Shown piece by piece: positions 9,847 to 18,964 of a stretch of DNA of 56,465 nt. Position numbers and translations under genes: made by a program. The stretch's first letter is position 1. Each line of letters starts with the position of its first letter. Origin of the DNA: Methanomicrobiales archaeon. Lineage in GTDB: Archaea > Halobacteriota > Methanomicrobia > Methanomicrobiales > JACTUA01. The notes below the pieces were generated by a model, which searched no databases, was not told the DNA's origin, and worked only from the letters and a program-made list of their open reading frames with translations. The stretch lies in assembly GCA_029907705.1 (NCBI GenBank), contig JARYLJ010000009.1:1-56465 (forward strand). The letters run 5' to 3'.

Positions 9847-10536
9847 TCACTGCACCGCTCTGACGGTCTCCCTCAGCACCTCGGCACCCGATTCGTACAC
9901 TGCATTCCCGACCACGATGGTATCTGCCAGATTCGCCATCTCTGCTGCTCTTTCGGCCGAGTTGATACCACCGCCATAGAAGAGCTGCGCCTCCTCGATC
10001 GCCTCTCTCGCCGCGCGGACCATGGCGGGATCCCCGTACGTCCCGCTGTACTCGATGTACACAATGGGGAACCTGAAATACCTCTCGGCGCATCGGGTGT
10101 ATGCGGCAACCTCCCTCGGTCCCAGGGTGCAGTCCGCCTTCGTGACGCTTGCGACAGAGGATTCGGGGTTCAAGACGATGTACGCCTCCGGCACCACCCT
10201 CTCCCAGTGAACCGTCTGGCCCTTCACCCACTCCACGTGCTTCCCGACGACCCATCCCACATCCCTCGCGTTCAGGACGCTCGGGACGAAGAGCAACAGC
10301 CTGCCGTCGAAGGCCGCCACTTCGGGCGATGCCGGTTCGATCACCACGGGGAGGTCGTAGCCGGCCACCTGCTTCAGCAGTTCCCCCATATTCTGCCTTG
10401 TCACGCCGAGCGTGCCCGAGAGCATCAGTGCATCGGTACCGCTCGTCGCAATCTCCTCTATCAGGCCTGGCTGATGCTCCCTCGCCGGATCGAGTTTCGT
10501 CACATGGACCCATTGCCTCCATCTATGCTGCAGCAT
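9847..10536 (-). CDS. Geranylgeranylglyceryl phosphate synthase
   Basis: GGGP synthase joins sn-glycerol-1-phosphate to geranylgeranyl diphosphate, the first committed step of archaeal ether lipid synthesis. The 229-residue TIM barrel shows HVTKLDP at the N-terminus, VVIEPASP, FPIVYIEYSGTYGDP, and the phosphate-binding LFYGGGINS and TIVVGNAVYE. ATG 10536 is chosen because residues upstream in the same frame do not resemble the family. It follows topA by 25 nt in the same operon. Confidence 0.93.
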   Translation of the reverse strand: MLQHRWRQWVHVTKLDPAREHQPGLIEEIATSGTDALMLSGTLGVTRQNMGELLKQVAGYDLPVVIEPASPEVAAFDGRLLLFVPSVLNARDVGWVVGKHVEWVKGQTVHWERVVPEAYIVLNPESSVASVTKADCTLGPREVAAYTRCAERYFRFPIVYIEYSGTYGDPAMVRAAREAIEEAQLFYGGGINSAERAAEMANLADTIVVGNAVYESGAEVLRETVRAVQ

Positions 10537-10561
10537 ACGGGCTGAACACGCTCCTTCTGTA

Positions 10562-13366
10562 TTATGAGGGGTTCGCAGAAGAAATAAGCTCCCGAAGCCT
10601 CTCCACCGGAATTCCAGTGATTCCGGATACGACGGCGGGATCGGCATTCATCAGGCCCTCCATATCCCTGATCCCTGCGCATATCAGTCTCGCAAGATCA
10701 GGGTCGCTCAGGTTCAGCAACTTTTGAAGTCGTGCCTTCTCCCGCTCTGCCTCTGCGGCGCTCGCCCTCTTCGGCGGAGTACGCCCGAGATGGTGATACA
10801 CCTTCTCCATGTGCCTGATGACGGTCGCGAGCGAGATCCCTGTCTTCAGCGATACGCAGAGGGGATCGTCCCTCGATATGCCTTCAGCGCTCGAATAACC
10901 TGCGGCAAAGTACTTCTTCAGGCTCGGCGCGGGAATTCCGATCTCGCGCAGGAGACGCTCATCGCAGACCCTCCTCCCCTCTTCGATCACCTGTGTGGCC
11001 TCATCAGCTGAGAGCCCAGCTCTTTTCAGACTATCCAGCCCTGCGCCTGCGAGGCGGCCGATATCCTCGATGCCCTCGGCGATGAGCCGCTCCATCATCG
11101 CAGACCAGGACCTCCCCTTCCTGAACGGGAGATGTGCCCTCAGGAATTTCCTCAGTTCGCTCCGCCTGCGGAGTCGCGCGAGTGCATCACCTGCCTCCGC
11201 GATCAGCCTCTCCGCCTCGCTTCGGGATACCCCCAGTACCTCCGCGATCCTCTCCGGTGCAGAGGGTGCGATCTCGTTCACGCTGTAGATGTGCGATTCC
11301 TGCAACCGAGCGATGACGCTGTCGTTCATCGAGGGCATCAGCTTCAGGGAGTTCCGCTGCGTCTCGATCTGCATGCAGAGCGGGCAGCCGAGATCCCAGG
11401 GTCGTTTGCCCTTCTTCACGAGCCGCACATGGTGCAGGCCGTGTTTCCCGCACACCGTCTCGGTCCGCACCGCACGCCCCCACACCGCAGGGGGGAGGTT
11501 GGTATTGAAACTGCACTGAGGGTATCCCGAGCAGCCGATGAACTGGTTCTTCTCCCGGGTCAGCTTTATGCTCAGCCGCCCGCCGCAGAGGGGGCAGACC
11601 CCGACCGACTGCTCCTCCGCGGTCTTCTCCACGATCTCCTTCCCTATCTCCCCCTCGTGCGCCTCCAGCTCGTCGAAGATCCGGTTGAGCATCGCTCTCG
11701 ACTCGAGCACGACGTCCTCGCGTGTCCTCTTCCTCTCCTTGATCTGCTGCATGTACTCTTCCAGCACCCGTGTCATCTCCGGCTTCGTGATCGTATCCAC
11801 ATGGTCTTCCAGCGCCTCGATCACCGCCCTCGCCACCAGCGTGGGCCTGAGCGGGTTTCCGAAGATGTACCTCCTCGCGATCAGCTTCTGGATCACCTCG
11901 TGCCTCGTGCTCTTCGTCCCCAGCCCCAGCTCCTCCATCCGCTGTATGAGCCTGCTCTGCGTGAAGCGCGGCGGTGGCTGCGTCTCCTTCTCCTCCATCA
12001 CCACATCCTTCAGCGGGAGCTCCTCACCTACCACGAGCGGGGGCAGGATCATCTCCCTCACCTCGCTGTAGCGGTAGACGCGCCGCCAGCCCTGCTCGAT
12101 CAGCCGGCTGCCGGCGGCCGCGTAGGGCTCCTCCCCTGCCTTCAGTTGCGCGCGGATCGTGTGCCACCGCGCATCCGGACTGAGCGTAGCGAGGAACCTC
12201 CTGACCACGAGTTCATACAGTCTGAAACGCTCTTCGCCGAGAACTTCCCTGCTCCCTGCCCCGGTGGGATGGATGGGCGGGTGATCCGTGGACTCCTTCT
12301 TTCCCCTCGCCGGGGATGGTCGGGCGTGCGCTTCGACCCATCTCACCTCCTCGGCGAACGGCGTGGATTCGAGTGTCTTCAGGAGTGCCCCCAGGTTCAG
12401 TGTCTTCGGGTAGACGGTGTTGTCTGTCCTCGGATAGGAGATGTATCCATTCATGTACAGGTCTTCTGACACCTGCATCGCCCTCGCCGCGCTGAACCCC
12501 AGCTTCGCGGCCGCAACGATGAGTCCCGTGGTGTCCAGAGGTGCAGGCGGTTGTTCCTGCCTCTCGAATTCTTTGAGGCTCAGCACGCGGAGGGGCGGAG
12601 TGGTGGCATCCCTCGCTGCCTCTGCCTCCTTCAGGTCCTCGAACCTTCCATGCGCATGATCGGCCCTGAAGATGACACCCTCTTTCTCCGAGGTGCAGTA
12701 GAGCACCCAGTACTTCTCGGGGACGAAGGCCTCGATCTCCCTCTCCCGGTCCACGATCATCGCGAGCGTGGGGCTCTGGACCCTTCCGACGCTCAGGATG
12801 CTGCTGCCGCCCCTCCTGGCTGCGATGCTGATGAATCTCGTGAGGGACGCACCCCACACGAGGTCGATCATCTGCCTCGCCTCCCCGGCCGAGGCGAGCG
12901 CCATATCGAGGTCGGACGCATGCGAGAAGGCCTCCCTGATCTCCTGGGGGGTGATCGAGGAGAACCTCGCACGTCTGACCTGCACCGAGGGGTTCACCTC
13001 GCTGATCAGCTCCAGCGCCTCCTTTCCTATCAGCTCCCCCTCCGTATCGTAGTCGGTCGCAATCGTGACCAGGCTGGCCTTCCGTCCCAGCCGCTGGATG
13101 AGCTGGACGATCTTCCGCTCGGTCACCCTCTTCAGTGTCGGTGCATCGATGAGGGTCCTCGGGGTGTATCTTTCGCTTCTCCAGTCTGCATACTCCGGTG
13201 AGAAATCGATCTCGACCACGTGTCCCTTGAGGCCGGTGATGAAGGTATCGTCGAAGGAGAAGATAGGGAGACCGTTCTCCCTGCTCACCTTCAGACCGCG
13301 CTCACCGCCGAGGATCTGGGCGATTCTCTGTGCAGAGAGCTTTTTCTCGGCGATAATCAGGTGCAC
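10562..13366 (-). CDS. topA: DNA topoisomerase I (type IA)
   Basis: Relaxes negative supercoils by single-strand passage. The 934-residue protein has an N-terminal TOPRIM domain with Asp105/Asp107 and Glu111 (ATDYDTEGE), the active-site Tyr311 in ISYPRTDNT, and a cysteine-rich zinc region (CPLCGGRL ... CSGYPQC ... CPLC, about residues 590-680). An unusually long C-terminal tail of helix-hairpin-helix-like repeats (about 690-934) follows, which should bind DNA. It begins 17 nt after gatB and is followed by GGGP synthase after 25 nt. The HhH tail is typical of some methanogen type IA enzymes and makes the protein longer than bacterial TopA. Confidence 0.95.
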   Translation of the reverse strand: MHLIIAEKKLSAQRIAQILGGERGLKVSRENGLPIFSFDDTFITGLKGHVVEIDFSPEYADWRSERYTPRTLIDAPTLKRVTERKIVQLIQRLGRKASLVTIATDYDTEGELIGKEALELISEVNPSVQVRRARFSSITPQEIREAFSHASDLDMALASAGEARQMIDLVWGASLTRFISIAARRGGSSILSVGRVQSPTLAMIVDREREIEAFVPEKYWVLYCTSEKEGVIFRADHAHGRFEDLKEAEAARDATTPPLRVLSLKEFERQEQPPAPLDTTGLIVAAAKLGFSAARAMQVSEDLYMNGYISYPRTDNTVYPKTLNLGALLKTLESTPFAEEVRWVEAHARPSPARGKKESTDHPPIHPTGAGSREVLGEERFRLYELVVRRFLATLSPDARWHTIRAQLKAGEEPYAAAGSRLIEQGWRRVYRYSEVREMILPPLVVGEELPLKDVVMEEKETQPPPRFTQSRLIQRMEELGLGTKSTRHEVIQKLIARRYIFGNPLRPTLVARAVIEALEDHVDTITKPEMTRVLEEYMQQIKERKRTREDVVLESRAMLNRIFDELEAHEGEIGKEIVEKTAEEQSVGVCPLCGGRLSIKLTREKNQFIGCSGYPQCSFNTNLPPAVWGRAVRTETVCGKHGLHHVRLVKKGKRPWDLGCPLCMQIETQRNSLKLMPSMNDSVIARLQESHIYSVNEIAPSAPERIAEVLGVSRSEAERLIAEAGDALARLRRRSELRKFLRAHLPFRKGRSWSAMMERLIAEGIEDIGRLAGAGLDSLKRAGLSADEATQVIEEGRRVCDERLLREIGIPAPSLKKYFAAGYSSAEGISRDDPLCVSLKTGISLATVIRHMEKVYHHLGRTPPKRASAAEAEREKARLQKLLNLSDPDLARLICAGIRDMEGLMNADPAVVSGITGIPVERLRELISSANPS

Positions 13367-13383
13367 GATGCTCGTTCACCCCG

Positions 13384-14808
13384 TCAACCGCTCGTCAGGA
13401 TACTCTCCAGCACACGGCGGAGCTCCCTCGGATCGGCCTTTCCCCTCGTCCTCTTCATCATCTGTCCGACGAGGAAGTTGAGTGCCTCTCGCTTTCCGGA
13501 CCGATAATCACTGACTGCCGACGCGTTCGAGGAGACCACCTCCGCGGCCATCGCCATAAGATCGGTCGCGTTATCCCGCCCCAGATCGAGACTCTTCATG
13601 ATCCTCTCCGGAGTCTCGATCGGCTCATGCCTCGCTGCCGCATCGAGCATCCGGCGGAGGATCTCCACCGCACCCCTGTCTGTAATCGCACCGCTCTTCA
13701 GCATCCTGAGCAGCGCCTCGAACCTCTCCGGTGGGAGGGCGGTGATGCTCTGGTCCCTGTAGTTCAGCTCGCCCAGAAGTGTATCCGCCACCCAGGTGGC
13801 GGCGAGGAGCGCATCCACATGGGCGACCTTTTCATAGAACTCTGCCAGCCGGAGCTCCCCTGTCAGGGTCCTCGCATGGGTGAGCGACACCCCGTACTGT
13901 ACCATGAAGCGCTCCCTCCTCGCTGCCGGCATCTCCGGAAGCTGGATACGGTCGAGCCATGACCTCACGCGGAGCGGCCTAAGGTCGGGCTCCGGGAAGT
14001 AACGGTAATCGTGCTCCACCTCCTTGCTCCTGGAGGAGGTGGTGATACCCCTCGCCTCCATGAAGTGCCGGGTCTCGCGTTCGATGCCGAGACCGCGGCG
14101 CATCATCCCCCTCTGCCTCGTGATCTCGAAGGTGAGGGCCTTCTCCACCCCCTTGTAGGAGGAGATGTTCTTGATCTCCACCCGATTCTGCCCCTCGATG
14201 GAGATGTTCGCATCCACCCGGAGCGCCCCCTCCCGATCCCCTTCGAAGACCCCGAGGTACTCGAGGGTGGTCCTCAGCGCGTTCAGGAACCTCCTCGCCT
14301 CCTTCGGGGAACGGAGGTCGGGGTCGGTGACGATCTCGAGGAGTGGTATGCCGCTCCTGTTGTAGTCCACGAGGGTGTACTTCGGTCTGTCTCCCTCTCC
14401 CGCATGGACGAGCCTCCCTGGATCCTCCTCCAGATGAATCCGCGTAATCCCGATCCTCTTCTCCCCATCCTCACCTTCGATGTCCACATAGCCCTGAGTG
14501 CCGATGGGGCGGTCGTACATCGTGATCTGAAAACCCTTGGGTAGATCAGGATAGAAGTAGTTCTTCCTCGCGAACTCGCACTCCTCCGCCACGCGGCAGT
14601 TCAGCGCCTTCGCCACTTTGAGTGCATATTCGACCGCCCTCCGGTTGATCACCGGGAGCGAGCCGGGCAGACCCAGGCAGACCGGACAGACATGGGTATT
14701 CGGTTCGTCCTCGCGGTAATCCGTGGAGCATCCGCAGAAGAGCTTCGATGCGGTGCTGAGCTGGGTGTGGACCTCGAGTCCGATGATCACTCCCCTCTCT
14801 TCCGTCAC
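13384..14808 (-). CDS. gatB: Asp-tRNA(Asn)/Glu-tRNA(Gln) amidotransferase subunit B
   Basis: GatB is the tRNA-binding and kinase subunit of GatCAB, which amidates misacylated Asp-tRNA(Asn) and/or Glu-tRNA(Gln). The 474-residue product carries the cradle domain (GLEVHTQLST, a CxC...CPVC zinc site, EFARKNYFYPDLPKGFQI, HLEEDPGRL, DYNRSGIPLLEIVTDPD) and a C-terminal helical YqeY-like domain. GTG 14808 is chosen because it makes a 4-nt GTGA overlap with the gatA stop and has GGGGGTGCG 5 nt upstream; GTG 14817 is also in frame. Order gatC-gatA-gatB. Confidence 0.95.
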   Translation of the reverse strand: MTEERGVIIGLEVHTQLSTASKLFCGCSTDYREDEPNTHVCPVCLGLPGSLPVINRRAVEYALKVAKALNCRVAEECEFARKNYFYPDLPKGFQITMYDRPIGTQGYVDIEGEDGEKRIGITRIHLEEDPGRLVHAGEGDRPKYTLVDYNRSGIPLLEIVTDPDLRSPKEARRFLNALRTTLEYLGVFEGDREGALRVDANISIEGQNRVEIKNISSYKGVEKALTFEITRQRGMMRRGLGIERETRHFMEARGITTSSRSKEVEHDYRYFPEPDLRPLRVRSWLDRIQLPEMPAARRERFMVQYGVSLTHARTLTGELRLAEFYEKVAHVDALLAATWVADTLLGELNYRDQSITALPPERFEALLRMLKSGAITDRGAVEILRRMLDAAARHEPIETPERIMKSLDLGRDNATDLMAMAAEVVSSNASAVSDYRSGKREALNFLVGQMMKRTRGKADPRELRRVLESILTSG

Positions 14809-16091
14809 CGTTCGCACCCCCGTGCCTGCTCGTACGCATATGCAGCATCCACGACCAGCTCGTCCTGGAAGTGCCTGCCCATCAGCTGTAGCCCCACAGG
14901 CATACCCTCCACCTCCCCACAGGGGATGGATATCGCAGGGATTCCCGCGAGATTCGCGGGCACCGTTAGTATATCCGCCAGATAGCTCGACAGCGGATCG
15001 CTCTTCTCCCCCAGCCTGAATGCGATGGTGGGCATCGTGGGACCGGCGATGAGATCCACCTCCCTGAAGAGCTGGGCGAAGTCCTCCCTCACCAGATCCC
15101 TCGCGATCTGCGCCTTCGCATAGTATCTGCCATAATAACCTGCCGAGAGGGCGAATGTTCCGAGCATCACCCTCCTCTTCACCTCGCTTCCGAAACCCCG
15201 CTTCCTCACCTCTCTGAAGGCCTCGTGCCACGACGGGCGGTGGTCGACGGGGAGTCCATACCTCACCCCATCGAACCTCGCCAGATTGGAGCTCGCCTCC
15301 GACATGCAGGTCGTGTAATAGGCAGCGAGGGCGTACTTCATGGAAGGCATCGAGCAGGCGATCACCTCGGCGCCCAACTCCTCCAGCCGTTCTATCGCCC
15401 GATAGACAACCGCGGCGACGCGGGGGTCCACACCGAAACCGAAGAACTCCTCGGGAATGCCGATCTTCACGCCCCTGATCTCGCCGGTCGGAACGAGGTC
15501 GAAGGGCCTGTTCCGGCAGGTGGAATCGCGTGGATCGTGCCGGCAGAGCACCTGCAGCAGGGTGGCGATCTCCTGGACGCTCCTCGCCAACGGGCCGATC
15601 TGCTCCAGCGAGTTCGCGTAGGCGACGAGACCGAACCTCGAGACCCTGCCATAGGTGGGCTTGTGCCCGGCGATGCCGCAGAAGGCGGCGGGACACCTGA
15701 TGGATCCCCCGGTATCGCTGCCGAGTGCCAGATCGGCCATCCCGGCCGCGACCGCCGCACCGCTGCCCCCTGATGAGCCCCCGGACACCCGTCTAGGGTC
15801 GATCGGGTTCAGCGTCGGCCCGAACCCGCTGTTCTCTGTGGTGTTGCCCATCCCGAACTCGTCCATGTTCGTCTTCCCCACGATACGCGCCCCCTCTGCT
15901 CTGAGGAGCTCGACCACGAAGGCGTCGTACGGCGGCACGTACCCCTGCAGAATTCTGGAGCCGCATGTGGTCGGCACACCCGCGGTGCTGATATTGTCCT
16001 TCACCGCAATCCTCAAACCCGAGAGCCTCCCCTCCTTCAGCGGTGGCAGATCGCAGGCTGTGATGAAGGCATTCAGGGGATCCCCCATCAC
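14805..16091 (-). CDS. gatA: Asp-tRNA(Asn)/Glu-tRNA(Gln) amidotransferase subunit A
   Basis: GatA is the glutaminase that supplies ammonia to GatB. The 428-residue amidase-signature protein has the Ser-cisSer-Lys triad: Lys31 in VKDNI, Ser106 in SGGSSGGS, and nucleophile Ser130 in SDTGGSIRCPA. The spacing matches bacterial GatA. The start overlaps gatC by 4 nt, and the end overlaps gatB by 4 nt. Length is somewhat short compared with bacterial GatA (about 485), as is usual in these archaea. Confidence 0.95.
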   Translation of the reverse strand: MMGDPLNAFITACDLPPLKEGRLSGLRIAVKDNISTAGVPTTCGSRILQGYVPPYDAFVVELLRAEGARIVGKTNMDEFGMGNTTENSGFGPTLNPIDPRRVSGGSSGGSGAAVAAGMADLALGSDTGGSIRCPAAFCGIAGHKPTYGRVSRFGLVAYANSLEQIGPLARSVQEIATLLQVLCRHDPRDSTCRNRPFDLVPTGEIRGVKIGIPEEFFGFGVDPRVAAVVYRAIERLEELGAEVIACSMPSMKYALAAYYTTCMSEASSNLARFDGVRYGLPVDHRPSWHEAFREVRKRGFGSEVKRRVMLGTFALSAGYYGRYYAKAQIARDLVREDFAQLFREVDLIAGPTMPTIAFRLGEKSDPLSSYLADILTVPANLAGIPAISIPCGEVEGMPVGLQLMGRHFQDELVVDAAYAYEQARGCER

Positions 16092-16366
16092 ATCACCCGG
16101 GGTGCCTTGATGAAACCATCCTCACGGGCGGAGGCGTTCATGATCGCCTCGTGCTGAGGCAGGGATGGCACGACCAGATCCTCCCGCATCACGTTCAGAT
16201 CCTCTGTGTCCGTGCGCGTCCATCCACCCTCTGCGGGCAGCTGATCGAGGATCTCGAAGTAGTCCAGTATCAAGTTGAACTGGTGCGTGAACTCCTCCAC
16301 CTCCTCCGGTGCGAGACCGATGTCCGCCAGCTCTGCGATGTGCTCCACGTCCTTCCTTGAAATCAT
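16088..16366 (-). CDS. gatC: Asp-tRNA(Asn)/Glu-tRNA(Gln) amidotransferase subunit C
   Basis: GatC is the small stabilising subunit of GatCAB. The 92-residue product shows the usual VEHIAELADIGLAPEEVEEF helix pair and the downstream linker with MREDLVVPSLP. A strong AGGAGG site at 16375-16380 and a TATA-like element at 16404-16412 mark the operon promoter. It is the first gene of the run gatC-gatA-gatB-topA-GGGPS-trmJ-dcd. Confidence 0.93.
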   Translation of the reverse strand: MISRKDVEHIAELADIGLAPEEVEEFTHQFNLILDYFEILDQLPAEGGWTRTDTEDLNVMREDLVVPSLPQHEAIMNASAREDGFIKAPRVM

Positions 16367-16374
16367 GCCTCCGG

Positions 16375-16412
16375 CCCTCCTGAAGTATTCTATCTTGAAG
16401 AGGTTTTTATAA
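16375..16412 (-). promoter_or_regulatory. Promoter and ribosome site of the gatC operon
   Basis: On the minus strand, ATTATAAAAA (16404-16413) lies about 40 nt upstream of gatC and is followed by AGGAGG (16375-16380), 8 nt before ATG 16366. This fits a TATA box with a short leader. Confidence 0.55.
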
Positions 16413-16597
16413 TCGTTTTCCTGACGCCTTCCATCGATCCTTCACGTTTTTCCCTGCGTCCGATGGAGAAAAACCCATTTTCGCAACCCGATCCACGCCC
16501 CTTTTCCCTTCGGCGCACTCTGGGAGGCCGTTGCGTGGATCACCCGCACGCACCCCTTGCGGAAGCGCGCCGCGCGGCCACACCCGTGCAGAACCCG

Positions 16598-17770
16598 TCA
16601 TGCCTGACCGATGAAGTCGGAGAGGGTACGCTGCACGCCCTTCATCTCCTCCCTGAGCAGCGCCCCTTCCTCCAGGAACCTCCCCAGCGGCAGTGTCAGC
16701 CTGCTTCTCACATGGTCCATCGCCGAGAGTAGATCTTCGAATACCCGGGCCGGCTGCTGGAGTGCGTGCCTCACGTTCTCACGGACATTGAATACGCCCA
16801 GCGGGATATACCCGGGATATGCCTCTCTCAGCACGATCGCACCTGCCTGACGCCCCTCGCGGAGGAGACCCTCCAGCACCGCCATCTTGCAGGAGTAGTA
16901 GCAGCCACCGACGCTGGAGTACCCCTCCTTCGGTCTCGGGCCTTCCCTGTCCGAAAAGATCGCCGCCCCGCCTGCCTCCGTCCCCAGAAAGGCCTCTGTC
17001 CACTCGTACCTCCAGTGACCCGGCAGGAGTATGACATGATAGCTGTTCCGCAGACTCCTGAACTCGTGGACCCTCACCGCATCGATCGAGGGGAGGTTCC
17101 TCACCCTTCCGAGGAGATGATCCGCGATGCTCGTATCGCATGCGGTGATCGCCCACCTGGTGGGGACGAGCCGCCTTCCCTTCCCTGTTCCCAGGGCCCC
17201 CACGGAGAGTGCCTTTTGGATCAACGAAAATGGAATGCCCCTCCGATGGAGCTCCAGTATCGCCTCCACGGCCCTCAGATCCGTATCGGAGTACACCTCT
17301 TCGAGGGCCCGGTTCCACCTCCCGCTCTCTGCCTCGAAATGCTCCAGGATCGCACTCGGCCCGTGGGGTGCATGCTCCTCGCTGATCCCGAAGCCCGAGG
17401 GTTCCCTAGCAAAACGCGCCTCGCTGGCGAGTGACCTCTCGGAGAGGACGATCTCCCTGAGGCGGTCCGCAAGCCCCTCCTCCGGCCTCCTCGCGTCCAG
17501 GAGCTGCATCCCCCTGACCAGGCTCAGCCGGTAGGATGCGATCTCCTCCTGTGTCCTCCCCGATGGGATCCACTCCTCCGGCATGTCCATGAAGCGCGTA
17601 TCCCCCTGCACCGGCGCGATCATCGGGCCCCCGTACACCTTCGGATAGTTCCAGCTCCCGATGAAGACCGAAGGTGGCGTGCTCCCCTGGAGCTCACGTG
17701 CCACACGGGGGATCTGCAGCCTCATCGAACCGGTCAGGCGCCTGAGATACTCTCCTTTCCCTGGACGCAT
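16598..17770 (-). CDS. nreA: Archaeal DNA repair protein NreA with C-terminal PCNA-interaction motif
   Basis: NreA family proteins act in archaeal DNA damage repair and bind the sliding clamp PCNA. The 390-residue product has the family block PPSVFIGSWNYPKVYGGPM near the N-terminus, conserved segments ALSVGALGTGKGRRLVPTRWAIT and HVILLPGHWRYEW, and an end with QRTLSDFI (380-387), a canonical PIP box (Qxx[hydrophobic]xx aromatic). A stop codon sits immediately before ATG 17770, so the protein cannot extend upstream. The cysteine-rich N-terminal segment that I recall in some homologues is absent. It has its own upstream TATA-like CTTATACG. Confidence 0.88.
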   Translation of the reverse strand: MRPGKGEYLRRLTGSMRLQIPRVARELQGSTPPSVFIGSWNYPKVYGGPMIAPVQGDTRFMDMPEEWIPSGRTQEEIASYRLSLVRGMQLLDARRPEEGLADRLREIVLSERSLASEARFAREPSGFGISEEHAPHGPSAILEHFEAESGRWNRALEEVYSDTDLRAVEAILELHRRGIPFSLIQKALSVGALGTGKGRRLVPTRWAITACDTSIADHLLGRVRNLPSIDAVRVHEFRSLRNSYHVILLPGHWRYEWTEAFLGTEAGGAAIFSDREGPRPKEGYSSVGGCYYSCKMAVLEGLLREGRQAGAIVLREAYPGYIPLGVFNVRENVRHALQQPARVFEDLLSAMDHVRSRLTLPLGRFLEEGALLREEMKGVQRTLSDFIGQA

Positions 17771-17974
17771 TCAACCGGTATCTGCACCTCCCGCGTATAA
17801 GAGCTCCCCGGTGCGGCGAGAAAGTGAGATCCGGTGCCGGGTAAAGGTGCCGTTATCGATCGATTCCACCACTCCGGTGATACGCCTCCGGAAAGTGGTT
17901 CATGCCTCCACTGCTCCCGGCGGATGGTGACACATGGATGGCAGGGCATTTCCCCTGCCATGGCCGCGGGCAGA

Positions 17975-18964
17975 TCAGGACGCCATCTTCGCTTTCAGAT
18001 AACCCAGATAGCCGCCGATATTCCGGAACCCCTCCTGGCAGGCGATCCTCTTCAGACAGCCCCATATGCCACTCCCATACTGCATCGCCTTCTTCTCCCG
18101 ATATGCAAATTCCCTCCCGAGATACCTCTCTGCCACCTGCCTGAGGGGTGACTTGCGCACCCCGGACACGATCTTTGCCTCCGCCGGGATGGAGCGCGCG
18201 GCAGCCACCACCCGGCAGTCCATGTACGGGAGCGAGAAATAAACACCGAAGTGCGCGGCGACCGCCTGATCCCTGGCGATCTGCGTTCTGAGCGATTCGA
18301 GGTCGTGTCGGAGATCACTCTCCAGGTCAGTGCTCCTGAGATGGCGTGCATACCCGGCGAAGAGCTCGTCCGCTCCCTGCCCTGTCAGCACCCTCGAATG
18401 ACCGAGCGATGCCGACGCGCCTGCGACGAGATACAGCGTGGCCGCGATCCCTGCATCGAGAGCCGAGCAGCCCGGGAAGAGTGCCACCACCTCTTCCAGC
18501 GCCTCCCTCGCCCCGTCCACGGTCACCGTCATCACCTCCAGCCTCAGGTGCAATGCCTCTGCCACCCTCCTTGCAATGGCATGGTCCTGACAGCCCTCTG
18601 TGCCGACCACGAGCGCGGGGAGTCCTGCGATCGCTGCAATGAGCGCGGAATCCACCCCGCCGGAGAGGGCGACAATACCCTCATCCCTCCTGAGTTCGAC
18701 CGCCTTTGCGATCGCCCTGTCGAGGGGCATGCCAGCGGCCATCGGTGCCACGTTGCAACGCCTCTCACCTGCACAGAAGAGGGTGCCCGGCGGGATGGGC
18801 CCGGGGATGATCCCGAAGTGATCCCTGACGGCGCACTCCCTCCACGTGATGCAGAACTCTCCTCCGAGCCGGCAGATCGCCGGATCTCCAGAGGAGAGGA
18901 GTCGCTCAAGCTCCTCTGCGATCAATCTGCGGCCATCGAGCTCCACCCACCCCCTCAGCTGCAT
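17975..18964 (-). CDS. Asparagine-synthase-like ATP-pyrophosphatase with degenerate glutaminase half
   Basis: The 329-residue protein has the AsnB-type synthetase domain: PP-loop SGGVDSALIAA (about residues 95-105) and GQGADELFAGYARH. It would activate a carboxylate by adenylation and aminate it. The first 75 residues look like a shortened remnant of the N-terminal glutaminase (LGGEFCITW and VRDHFGI are retained), but the catalytic N-terminal Cys2 is absent; residue 2 is Gln. It may therefore use free ammonia or a separate glutaminase, or act on another substrate. The start ATG overlaps the purB stop by 10 nt. Confidence 0.78.
   Translation of the reverse strand: MQLRGWVELDGRRLIAEELERLLSSGDPAICRLGGEFCITWRECAVRDHFGIIPGPIPPGTLFCAGERRCNVAPMAAGMPLDRAIAKAVELRRDEGIVALSGGVDSALIAAIAGLPALVVGTEGCQDHAIARRVAEALHLRLEVMTVTVDGAREALEEVVALFPGCSALDAGIAATLYLVAGASASLGHSRVLTGQGADELFAGYARHLRSTDLESDLRHDLESLRTQIARDQAVAAHFGVYFSLPYMDCRVVAAARSIPAEAKIVSGVRKSPLRQVAERYLGREFAYREKKAMQYGSGIWGCLKRIACQEGFRNIGGYLGYLKAKMAS

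Noticed and set aside
11132-12469. A 445-codon open frame on the plus strand opposite topA
   Set aside because: It is an antisense shadow of topA in GC-rich DNA; the composition (Leu, Arg, His, Pro rich) and lack of any motif or ribosome site argue against coding.
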